From positions 13,119 to 57,078 of the forward strand of contig NPFB01000080.1 in NCBI GenBank assembly GCA_014084085.1: a DNA stretch of 43,960 nucleotides, written 5' to 3'. Position numbers and translations under genes: made by a program. The stretch is from Hondaea fermentalgiana (Eukaryota > Sar > Bigyra > Thraustochytrida > Thraustochytriidae). The first letter of the stretch is position 1. The number at the start of each line of letters is the position of its first letter. This document shows, piece by piece, positions 26,371 through 35,583 of this stretch. The notes beneath the pieces are model-generated. The model had not been told where the DNA came from, did not search any database, and was given only the letters and a program-made list of their open reading frames with translations.

Positions 26371-27598
26371 AAAGAAATGAGAGGATGGCGTCGACCCTCA
26401 TTGCGCGCAGCGAGCGGAACATCATCAGCGCGCGGCCGCACGACTCCGCGTCGAATCGAGCTCGCGCTCGAGGCTACCCGCGCTGACGCAACTTCGTCTT
26501 CTTCTTCTCCACCCACGAGTTCTTCTGCTTCGAATTCTTCGAATTCTCCACGTTCAAGTTCAAGTCCATCGGCGCGATCGGTCGCTCGCTCCAGCCCAGC
26601 CCAGCCCAAGGCGTTGCGTCGCGTCGCGTCGCGACGCTTCGCTTCGCTTCGCATCGTTGGGATGGCGATCGCGGCGCGATGATCGCGATGAAGCCTGCCG
26701 CGATGACGTCGCCGAGGGAGACCGAGATGCAGGATGGGAGCGGCAGCAACTGCGCGGGTGGGCCGCCCCGGTGAGTGAGAATGATCGAGGGTCGATTTTG
26801 CCCCTTGGCGGGTCCTGCCTGGAATTGTCCTGCCGGCCTGGAATTGTCGTCCGGAGCGAGTCACCCATTCCATTCCGGTGGCGAAGAAGGCCTCGGCGGC
26901 GACGGGTGGACAGCCGGCCGGCCTTTGAGAAGCCGGGCCCGGGAGAGGAGACGGCGCTTGCAACAGCAGCGAGTGGATTCGCGCGGGGCCGGGCGCCGAG
27001 CTCCTGCTGGCTGCTGATTTTTCTTCTTTTTTCTTCTTTCCTCAGAAAAAGCCTTTTTCGATAATTTTACTCGACAAGCTGGGACCAGAATTCCCAGCGC
27101 ACACTTCGCGGCCCGGCTGCGAATTCACGCTGCTCCTCTTCTGGCGTCGGCCGCATGCGCCGCGCCTCGAGCCACCCACGCCACGCCAAGCCAAGCCAGG
27201 CCAGTCAAGGCTTGCCAGCAGCCGCCGCGAGGCGCAGCGCGGCGAGCGAGGCAACGCGCGGGCGGCGGCTTGGCCTCGCTTCGCTTGGCCTCGCCTCGCC
27301 CTGCTCGATTCGCGCGGCGGCCAGGGGCGGCGGCGGCGGCGACCGGCGGCCGGTCGACATGCGTGCGCGCTGCGGGGAGCCGCTGCGGGGTCCCGGCCGC
27401 CCCACGAGCATACTAGCCAGCTTGGCTACGGCCCGCAGCGAGCCCACAGTGCCCGCCGCGTGCCTTTCGCATACGTTCATACTAGCACACCGTACGTATG
27501 CGCGGTGCCTTCGCGTGACAACTGCGCGACAACAGTAAAGCAGCGGCAGAACAAGCGTCCGGCCCGTGCGGCGCGCGCGTACGCGCCGGGCCGCGAAA

Positions 27599-27624
27599 GG
27601 CAGGCAGGCAGGCAGGCAGGCAGG
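27599..27624. repeat. (GGCA) tetranucleotide run
   Basis: About six tandem GGCA units. The motif is the reverse complement of the TGCC run at 29561, about 2 kb away. Confidence 0.92.
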
Positions 27625-27745
27625 CCGCGGGCGGGCCGCTTGCTTGACCTGACCGTGAGTGTGCTTTTTGCGAACGGCTGCTCAGATGATGGCATGACGG
27701 CTGCGCAAATAAATGGATGGACGGCTGCCTGTGCAGCCGGCTGGC

Positions 27746-27793
27746 CGGATGGATGGATGGATGGATGGATGGATGGATGGACGGATGGATGGA
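27746..27793. repeat. (GGAT) tetranucleotide run
   Basis: About twelve GGAT units with one interruption (GGAC) near 27780. Further GGAT units occur at about 27713 and 29356. Confidence 0.92.
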
Positions 27794-28190
27794 CAGCGTC
27801 TCGTTCCGAATGCGCGTGGGGCACCGCGAACTAGTAAAAGCTCGCGCGTCTTGTCTTGTCTGATTTTTCACAATCGCGAGGAGCGGCCCTCGCGGCCGCT
27901 GCAGCCAGCGCACCCAGGCAGCTAGCGGCAGCGGCTAGCGTCCCTGCGCGCTGCGGGGCACACGCGCCTCCCGCAGCGGCAAGCTGCAGCTCTATCTGGG
28001 ACTACGCTGCGGGCCGGAGCTCAGGGTGGATCTAGCCGGTGTGGGGTCCGCTTCCGCGGGGGCGTTGCCTGGCTGCCTTCGGCCTCTCGCGCCTCCTTCT
28101 TGGCCTTCGTCTATATTTTTCCGCCCTCGCGCGCGCCGCCTGCCGTGGCCGCGCTCGGCCTCGAGTCCGAGCTGGCCGCTGCCGCTCGGC

Positions 28191-28227
28191 CCGGCCGGCC
28201 TCTCTCTCTCTCTCTCCGGCCGGCCGG
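28191..28227. repeat. Inverted repeat flanking a CT run
   Basis: CCGGCCGGCC (28191-28200) and GGCCGGCCGG (28218-28227) are perfect reverse complements separated by 17 bases consisting almost only of CT units. On paper this forms a very GC-rich 10-bp stem with a pyrimidine loop. Confidence 0.85.
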
Positions 28228-29560
28228 CCTCGGAGCGCGCGGATTTCTTTTCCGGGGCGTCGCGTCGCCTCTCGCGTCGTGAGCGAGAGATGCAGAAGCT
28301 GCACTGCGTCCGTCCAAGGGATCTTGGACCTGTCGCAGTTGCGCGAGAGCTCGCTGTCGATGCCAATCCTCGCGTCGCACACGTACGTTTCCAGTCAAGA
28401 CCGTCACCTTCGAAGCGAGGTTTAGCTTATCAAGCAGCTGCAGCAGGGCGCAGCGAGCAGGAGGAATGGAATCTCGCCCTGAGGCGCGGCTGCCAGCAAC
28501 GGGGAGGCGCTCCGCGCGGCGTCTCCCCGCGCGGCGTCGGCATGCTGGCGGGTCCGGGTTTCTGCGGCCAGCACCGACGCGACCTGCTCGGATCGCGCGG
28601 CTGCTGCACTGCAAGAGCAAGCAAGCATCCTTGATGGCAGCAGCAGGATTGGCAACGCTCGCGGGATCCATCCCTAATTTGATATACTGCGTCAACTGTC
28701 TGTTCGTCTATACTATCGTAGTATCGGCTGGCTGCTGCGTTTCGAACGCGGTAGGCAGGCAGGGAGGGTCGTGGATAAATAAAATAAAGCAGCAGCATGA
28801 ACGCATCTCCTCGATGAATGAATGAACGCACAAGCTCGCGAGCGCGCCATTTGTGTCTTCCCCCGCGTCGTCTTCTTCCTCGCAGACACCGCAGGCCCCG
28901 GGCAGACGCCCTGCGCATGCACGTTCGCACGCTCGCTCGCTCGCAGTTGCCGGCCTCGAGCATCTGCGAGCAGCAGGCATCGATCGCGCCGCCGCGCTCG
29001 CTTGAGGGCGATTTGGGGCGCGGAGACGGCGGCGGCGCGTCCCCGCTGGCGGCGCCTCCTTCACAGGGCGGGGCCACTTTGCTTCTCTGTCGGGACTAAG
29101 CTGTGGGTAAGTTAGCGCCGCGCGGCGGTGGCGTACGAGTGAGGAGGGAGGCGCAGCGGCAACAACGTTGGCGGCAACGACTGCCAGAGTTTAAGCGGGG
29201 CGGGCGGGAAAGGGATGAGACGCGAGCGATCCAGGCCGCGCTGCGGCTGCCGCCACCGCTGATCTCGCGGCGCGTGCCGCTGCTTTTCGTGTCCGTCTGT
29301 CTGCACGGGTCCAGGCGGTGCGGCGTGCGAAGTGGAAATGGACGCAGGAATGAATGGATAGATGGATGGACGGCTGGCCGTCGCTGGCCGAGGAATGCTT
29401 TGCTTTGAATGAAGAAATGAGTGGTAGGCCAGCTAGGTGGATGCCGTCGAAGCGGGTGGTTGGACTGGCTAGACGGTTCGACTGATTCATTCCTGGCCGC
29501 TCCGGTGCACCGCCGTGCGCACCCGCGCTGACCTGCAGAGAGCAAGTGCACTGCACGCGG

Positions 29561-29588
29561 CCTGCCTGCCTGCCTGCCTGCCTGTCTG
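29561..29588. repeat. (CCTG) tetranucleotide run
   Basis: About seven CCTG units with the last one altered. It is the reverse-complement type of the GGCA/CAGG run at 27599. Confidence 0.92.
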
Positions 29589-29686
29589 CATCAGCACCAT
29601 GATGCAGACGCGGCTAGAACCCGCCGCCTTTGAACTACTCGTAGCTAGCGCCACGCCTCGAGCGCCTGGCTCCGGCCTCGCGCCTT

Positions 29687-29720
29687 CCTTTTCTTTTCTT
29701 TCTTTTCTTTTGCTTTCTTT
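29687..29720. repeat. TTTTC pyrimidine run
   Basis: Mixed TTTTC/TTTC units on the plus strand with one G interruption; no gene overlap is supported. Confidence 0.85.
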
Positions 29721-30415
29721 GCCCGGTCGACCCGATCTGCGCCGCCTCCTTCCTCCCCTCCCTCCCGCTTCCAGCCCCGCACCTGCCGGCTGTGGGCGCA
29801 ACTTCCAGGGCCTGGCTGGCTGGGCTGGCAGGCTGGCCTCCGTCCCTCCCGGAGGAAGAAGCAGGACGAGAAGAAGAGGGACAGCTCATGCAGCCAGGCC
29901 AGCTGCAGCCGGCCGGCCAGGAACTCACTCTCTGCGCTGCTCTGCTCTGTCCTGCCTGCCCTGCTCTGCTCTGCTTTTTGCTGCCCTCCCCTTCCCTACT
30001 CTGCTGCGCTGTGCCTCCGCGCAGCTGCTCCGTGCCGATCCTGCGCGGCTGGCCAGAGGGGCGCAGTGGGGAGAGGGGGAGCGCCAGAGGGACGGCACGG
30101 CAACCGCAGCCGGGAAAAAAGAAAGGAAAAGAAAAAGGGAAAAGAAAGGAAGAAAGTAGGAAGAAGGCAGGCTTCGTGCGCTGCTTGCTACCTATTCCCG
30201 CTTCGCCTCGAGCACCGCGCAGGCAAGCCAGCAAACGAGCAAGCGAAGCAAAAAGCATAGAAAAGGAAAGCAGCCGGAGCCGGAGCCGAAGCCAAGTCCA
30301 ACCGAGAAGCAAAACCGCAACCCGATCGACCTGGGGCTGGCAAACCCGAAACGCGCAGAGCTTGCATCGAAGAAGCAAGCCCAGCTCAAGCAAAGCCCAC
30401 CACCAATAAAGAAAG

Positions 30416-32161
30416 ATGATCAACAACGAGACCAACCACCACAACCCCGGGGCCGTCGACCCCGAGGCGCAGCAGCAGCAGAGCAACCTGCCGCCCGAGT
30501 CGTTCTCGTTCTCGCCCACCGAGGACAAGCGCGAGGACGAGATCGATGACGTCAAGAAGCCCGAGTTCGAGCGCCAGCCCGATGCCCCCTGCTGGCCCAC
30601 CTTCACTTCGGGATGGTGGAACCAGTTCAGCACCGCCCAGAAGATTGGCCTCGTCGGAGGACCCCTCCTCGCCATCATCGCCTGCTGCATCGAGATCTCC
30701 GATGAGCACCCGGACGCCAACGAGGCCCTCGGCATGACCATCCTCATTGTGTTCTTCTGGATTTTCGAGGTCGTCCCCATCCCCGTGACCTCGCTCATGC
30801 CCCTCGTCCTCTACCCGCTCGCAGGCGTCCAGCGCGGCCGCACCCTCGCCGGCGTCTACTACAACCACGTGTCCTTCCTCTTCCTCGGTGCCTTCCTCGT
30901 CGTGCTCGCCATTGAGGAGGCCATGGCCCACAAGCGCTTCGCCCTCTGGGCGCTCAAGTTCTGCGGCACCAAGCCTCGCCTCGTGCTCCTGGGCTTCATG
31001 CTCATCACCGGCCTTGTCTCCATGTTCGCCAGCAACACCTCCACTACCATTCTCATGTTGCCCGTCATCAAGGGCTTCCTCGAGGGCCGCACCGACTCCC
31101 CGGACGGCAAGCGCTTCGAGAAGGCCTCGCTCCTCGGCATCGCCTTCGCCGCCACCACCGGCGGTACCGGCACCATCATCGGCACCATCCCCAACCTCGT
31201 CTTCTCGCTGCTCTACTCGGGCACCTTCCCCGCCGCCCCCGCCATCACCTTCCAAAACTGGATGGCCTTCGCCTTCCCCATCGCCTTCATCATGCTCTTC
31301 GTCTCCTGGGGCGTGCTCTGCCTTATCTTCCTCCGCGGCGTCTCCATCGACCTCAACGCCGAGGGTCTCGCCCGCGAGCGCCGCGCTCTTGGCCCCATGA
31401 CCCGCGACGAGATGGTCCTTGGCATTGTCCTGGCCCTCATGGTCCTCCTCTGGCTTATCCGCCCCTACGCCATCTCCCCCTTCATTGGCACCTGCGCCGC
31501 CGACACCTCGCTCAAGTCCGAGTCCGCCTGCGAGGCCATTGATGGCAACGTCTGGACCTCCTTCATCAACGACGGTACCATCGCCATCATCGGCGGCATC
31601 GCGCTCTACTTCATCCCCTCCTCCTCGCGCTCCGGCGAGATGCTCCTCACCGAGTCTGCCTTCAAGCGCCTTCCCTGGGGTGTCGTGCTGCTCCTCGGTG
31701 CCGGCTTCGCCATCGCCAACGCCGTCGCTGCCAGTGGCCTCTCCACCGAGATCTCCTACATCATCGTCGGCGTCGCGGACCTTTCCCCGATCGCCATCGT
31801 CGCCGTCGTCGTCGTCATCGTCAGTCTCATCACCGAGCTCATCAGTAACGCCGCCGCCATTACGCTCTTCGGCCCCATCCTGCTCGAGCTCGCCGTGCAG
31901 CAGCAGATCAACCCCCTCCTCCTCGGTCTCCCGGCCACCGTCGCCGCTTCGCTCGCCTTCGTGCTGCCCACCGCCACCCCGCCCTCGGCCATCGCTTTCG
32001 CCAGCGGCAAGATCACCTTCTACGACATGGCCAAGGGCGGCATCTTTGTCAAGATCATCGGCATTGTGCTCACCATTCCCTTCGTCTTCCTCACTGGCAA
32101 GGTCTTTGGCGACCTCAACACCTTCCCCGAGTGGGCCCAAACCTCGCTCGAGGCCAACTAA
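30416..32161 (+). CDS. DASS/SLC13 family divalent anion:sodium symporter (paralogue 1)
   Basis: The product is 581 residues from the ATG at 30416. A polar cytosolic tail (about 1-65) precedes about a dozen hydrophobic segments. DASS/SLC13 proteins move di- and tricarboxylates or sulfate with sodium across membranes. The first signature, SNTSTTILMLPV, is at 206-217. The second (about 477) reads SNAAA where the family usually has SNT, so one sodium-site Thr is Ala here. HVSFLFLGAFLV and PTATPPSAIAFA also fit the family. It is highly similar to the next gene (33464-35448). It has no intron. Codon use is extremely C/G-ending (ATC, GTC, CTC, AAG, GAG), which suggests strong expression. Substrate (citrate, dicarboxylate or sulfate) and membrane cannot be decided from sequence. 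Confidence 0.93.
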   Translation: MINNETNHHNPGAVDPEAQQQQSNLPPESFSFSPTEDKREDEIDDVKKPEFERQPDAPCWPTFTSGWWNQFSTAQKIGLVGGPLLAIIACCIEISDEHPDANEALGMTILIVFFWIFEVVPIPVTSLMPLVLYPLAGVQRGRTLAGVYYNHVSFLFLGAFLVVLAIEEAMAHKRFALWALKFCGTKPRLVLLGFMLITGLVSMFASNTSTTILMLPVIKGFLEGRTDSPDGKRFEKASLLGIAFAATTGGTGTIIGTIPNLVFSLLYSGTFPAAPAITFQNWMAFAFPIAFIMLFVSWGVLCLIFLRGVSIDLNAEGLARERRALGPMTRDEMVLGIVLALMVLLWLIRPYAISPFIGTCAADTSLKSESACEAIDGNVWTSFINDGTIAIIGGIALYFIPSSSRSGEMLLTESAFKRLPWGVVLLLGAGFAIANAVAASGLSTEISYIIVGVADLSPIAIVAVVVVIVSLITELISNAAAITLFGPILLELAVQQQINPLLLGLPATVAASLAFVLPTATPPSAIAFASGKITFYDMAKGGIFVKIIGIVLTIPFVFLTGKVFGDLNTFPEWAQTSLEAN

Positions 32162-33463
32162 AGCGCTTTGCTGCTGTTGAGTCCCAACGTCCCAGATCAC
32201 GAAAAGGGAAGAGAGGACAGCTTGATTCCGAAGAGAGAGAGAGATCAAGGCAAGGAAAGTCAATCTCGTGCTCTCGCAGTCACGTGCCGGCCCCGAGCGA
32301 CCGAGTGAGCTAGCGAGCTAGCTGGCCATCCAGCCGGAGGCGGTCAAGGCAAGCGCAAGTCTTCGTTTGGGGGATGGACTGCGGACTCAAGTCTGGGCGC
32401 GCGCGCTATTTCGTTGTTTTATTTTGCGTTCTCAGACCTGATTCACGTCATCCAACCACAAAAACCTATCATAACTCACCAAACCAAAAACCAATATTTT
32501 GCTGCTCTTTAACCAACAATCAACAAGCTGGCTCGACAAAATGCACCGAGCCTTTGCCTTGAAACATTCCATCGAGGTAAACTTTTGCAAGAGTGCTCAC
32601 GGCCGAGCCGACAGAGATCTCAACAAACGCATTTCCTTTTGTGTATATGTATCGAACAGACGATGAGGTTTTGCTCATCATGTGAACCAAATTGACGTAA
32701 ACAAAAAGTGCCTTGTCTACTGGGTATCGTGAAAGAGACACGCATCGGTTTCCAAGAACTGAATGCGCTAAGTTCGGCGTCTGGAATCCTTCTTGTGGAC
32801 TGTCAGCTGCAATGAATGCGTCACACTTCCATCTCTTGTTTGATCATTTTCATCCTATCCCAAGCTCCATCGCAAGCGCAACCAAGTCTTTTCTTGCAAC
32901 TGTTTCGTTCAACGTCAGTGCGCCGCAACAATTGAGTGACACAGCCTTGGCCTGCCACCAACCTTGGCGGCCCTTTTATTTGGGTGCATGCAAGGTCCTG
33001 ATTTTTGTTCAAATTTTCAAAGGATTTACATCGTGTTAGCTTAGTCTGACTGGAACTGAGAGGCAACGACATCAACCATCTTGGAGAGGTGTTTCCCTCT
33101 TTTTCCCTCACCACCATCGGCAACATCCGCGGTCGATCAATTGAAAATACCAAAGTTCCTAGCTCGTACGTCATCGCCTTTCATCTTCATCTCCTCTCCA
33201 GAATCTTACGCTCTTACAATCGCAACCTGCTTTTGTGCTGTATACAGTTTTGGCCGCACTACCAACATCAACATCAACATCAACCTCACTGACCATGGTG
33301 ACTGTCAGTACTCTTGGCGATAGAGAACAACAACAAAGTAGTGCCCACGTAAATTTAGGTGCCCTGCACCTTCCGCACGTGCACGCGACGAGCTCGCTGC
33401 GCGAGGACAATACACACACACTCACGTATACACATTATTCGACGCGCACGCGAAGAAGCCGCG
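32162..33463. other. Intergenic region between the two DASS genes, AT-richer
   Basis: About 1.3 kb holding the 3' flank of paralogue 1 and the promoter of paralogue 2. From about 32400 to 33340 it is clearly richer in A/T than the surroundings. Possible minus-strand coding traces are listed separately. A short ACATCA/ACATCAACATCAAC run lies near 33261-33284. Confidence 0.5.
32520..33174 (-). pseudogene. Possible broken minus-strand gene (weak)
   Basis: An ATG at 33174 opens a 117-residue minus-strand frame ending at 32821. A second minus-strand frame, open from 32846 to a stop at 32520 (about 108 codons), overlaps its end by about 26 bases in a different phase. The second frame has a balanced amino-acid mix (VDKALFVYVNLVHMM, GNAFVEISVGSAV), unlike the simple-sequence frames elsewhere. 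This could be one decayed gene with a frameshift, an intron-containing gene, or chance in AT-richer DNA. No domain recognised. If real, its start lies in the promoter region of the second DASS gene. Confidence 0.2.
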
Positions 33464-35448
33464 ATGGCGGACTCGCGCGTGGCGCCAGAGAGCCGCGAGC
33501 GCGAAGACAGCAGCGACGTCGAGGACCGGCCCGACGAGGCCAGCGACCGCGGTCTCCGTGACGAGCAGGGTCACGAGGAATCTACCATTCCCGACGGCAA
33601 ACTGAGCACGTATTTTTGCGAAGGTAAGCCTTCGACATACCTCGGCACCGAACATCCTCGCCAAGAGGGCGACGCGAAGCTGAATCGTGGCGACGATGAC
33701 GGCTTCGCCCGCAGACGTAGCTGGAGAGCGCGACGCATGTCCGCGCTGCCGCCATTGCAGCTGCGTCAGGATGCAGAGTGCATGGCCACCTTTACACACG
33801 AATGGCTCGCGCAATTCTCCACTGCGCAAAAAGTCGGTCTGATCCTTGGTCCACTCATCGCCATTGTTGCTTCCAGTGTAGAGATCTCCGACGAGTACCC
33901 CAAGGCCAATGACGCCCTCGGCATCACGCTCTTCATCGTCTGCTGGTGGGTCTTTGAAGTCATTCCAATTGCCATCACCTCGCTCCTGCCACTTTTACTC
34001 TACCCGCTGGCATCTGTGCAACGCGGACGCATCATCGCGAGCCAATACTATAACTTTGTCTCCTTTCTTTTCATCGGCGCCTTTCTCGTCGTGGTTGCCG
34101 TTGAAAAGGTGGGAGCGCATAAGCGCTTCGCACTTTGGGCACTCAAGTTCTTCGGCACGAACCCGCGCATTGTGCTTTTCGGGTTTATGCTCATCACCGG
34201 GGTTGTTTCCATGTTTGCAAGCAATACATCCACCACGATTCTCATGCTCCCCGTGGTCAAAGGCTTTCTCGAGGGTCGCACTGCGAGCCCCGATGGCAAG
34301 CGCTTCGAAAAGGCTGCTCTTCTCGGCATCGCATTCAGCGCTACCTCGGGCGGCACTGGTACAGTCATTGGAACTGTTCCAAATCTTGTCTTTTCGCTGC
34401 TCTTTAGTGACACCTTTCCGTCGGGCCCCTCGGTCAATTTCCAGTCGTGGATGGCTTTCGCTCTTCCCATTGCACTAATCATGATCGTTTCCGCCTGGGC
34501 CATTCTATGCCTCATTTTCTTGCGTGGCATCCAACTCGACCTCAACGCAGAGGTACTTCGCCGCGAGAGCGAGGCCCTCGGGCCCATCATCCGAGACGAA
34601 AAGATCATTGCGCTCGTATTGGCCATCATGATTCTGCTCTGGCTCATTCGCCCATACGTCATCGACCCCTATCTCGGCTTTTGTGACGGTGATGAGTTCA
34701 TTGGGACAGAGGCTGCCTGCGAAGCCATCACGGGCTACGCGTGGGAAACCTACATTGACGACGGCACGATTGCTTGCTTTGGGGCCGTCTCGCTCTTCTT
34801 CATTCCTAGTTCCACAACGCGCGGTGCCATGTTGCTCGACGAAAGCGCTTTGAACCACCTTCCCTACGGTGTAATTCTTTTGCTTGGAGCCGGCTTTGCT
34901 ATCTCTAACGCCGTTTCCAACAGCGGTCTCTCGATCGTCATTGGCTCTCTCATTGTGGATGTTGTCGGGCTTTCCCCGCTCGCCATTGTCGCAGTTGTCA
35001 CGGTGGTCATTGGTATCCTTACCGAGCTCATCAGTAACACTGCCACAATCACGGTACGTTTCACGATTTTCTCTCGATGCAAAATTCGCAGAGTTTACCC
35101 TCGCAATGACATGGAAAAACTCACGTTATGCCATCCCCCCCTTTGCCACTCTACTTTGCACAGCTTTTCTTGCCCATTCTCTTTGACCTCGCCATCCAAC
35201 AGGAAATTAATCCCATGCTTTTGGGGTTGCCAGCCACGGTGGCTGCTTCCTTGGGCTTTCTTTTGCCAACAGCCACTCCCCCGGCAGCCATTGCCTTCGC
35301 AACGGGCAAGCTTTCCTTTTATGACATGGCCAAAGGAGGGTTCTTTGTCAAGCTTGTGGGTATGGCGCTCACCATCGCCTTTACCTTTTTGACTGGAAGC
35401 ACATTTACAAATCTCGATACCTTTCCTGCCTGGGCAATCCAGACATAA
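33464..35448 (+). CDS. DASS/SLC13 family divalent anion:sodium symporter (paralogue 2, one intron)
   Basis: Two exons, 33464-35053 and 35164-35448, give 624 residues; the ATG at 33464 (GCGATGG) is the first in-frame ATG. The charged N-terminal tail is longer than in paralogue 1 (about 115 residues). About a dozen membrane segments follow. Both signature motifs are canonical: SNTST at 253-257 and SNTAT at about 524-528, so the sodium-site Thr replaced in paralogue 1 is present here. The C-terminal LFLPILFDLAIQQ and PTATPPAAIAFA stretch is only in frame after removing the intron, and it aligns without gaps to paralogue 1. Codon use is ordinary, unlike the strongly biased neighbour. The two genes are a tandem duplication in the same direction, about 1.3 kb apart. 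The transported anion is unknown. Confidence 0.92.
35054..35163 (+). other. 110-bp GT-AG intron in DASS paralogue 2
   Basis: Donor ACG|GTACGT and acceptor TTTGCACAG|CTT, phase 0, with a pyrimidine-rich stretch before the acceptor. Reading through leads to a stop and loses the conserved C-terminus; removal restores exact alignment with the intronless paralogue. It lies within the loop after the second SNT motif. It is the only clear intron in the window. Confidence 0.9.
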
Positions 35449-35583
35449 ATTCGGGAGTCTAGGAGAAGCCCTCAAGTCAAGGCAAAGTCAGACAGCGATT
35501 AGGTTCGTTCCTGGAGAAATCTTTTGTGGGACAAAAAGAAAAAAAGAAAAAGAAAAAAAGAAAAAAGCATCAAAAATCAAAAG
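35449..35583. other. Convergent 3' spacer with poly-purine tract
   Basis: This 135-bp gap between convergent genes contains an A-rich purine run (about 35529-35568) of AAAAAGAAA type. No other feature seen. Confidence 0.6.

Larger units (their letters stand above)
25430..30415. other. Gene-free region rich in microsatellites; includes 5' flank of the first DASS gene
   Basis: Roughly 5 kb in which every long frame is simple-sequence (Ser/Arg/Pro/Ala), mostly non-ATG, and overlaps others. It holds many tetranucleotide and pentanucleotide runs and purine/pyrimidine-biased tracts, some listed separately. The last few hundred bases must contain the promoter and 5' UTR of the gene starting at 30416; a purine-rich tract (about 30112-30170) lies within that flank. 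Confidence 0.5.

Noticed and set aside
24075..26963. Several minus-strand frames over 200 codons
   Set aside because: They start with non-ATG codons, run through microsatellites and have no domain signature.
28026..28634. Plus-strand frame of about 200 codons with a later ATG and a GTACGT donor-like site near 28382
   Set aside because: It opens with GTG, is Arg/Pro/Ser-rich, and no acceptor or downstream exon with conserved sequence could be identified.
29635..30798. Minus-strand frame of 387 codons
   Set aside because: It runs through TTTTC and purine tracts and into the 5' part of the DASS gene; the C/W/L-rich segments reflect base composition.
30386..32263. Long antisense open frame (625 codons) opposite DASS paralogue 1
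   Set aside because: It results from the extreme C/G-ending codon use of the sense gene, which removes stops from the opposite strand. It is Gly/Glu/Asp/His-biased with no domain, and the sense strand is unmistakable.
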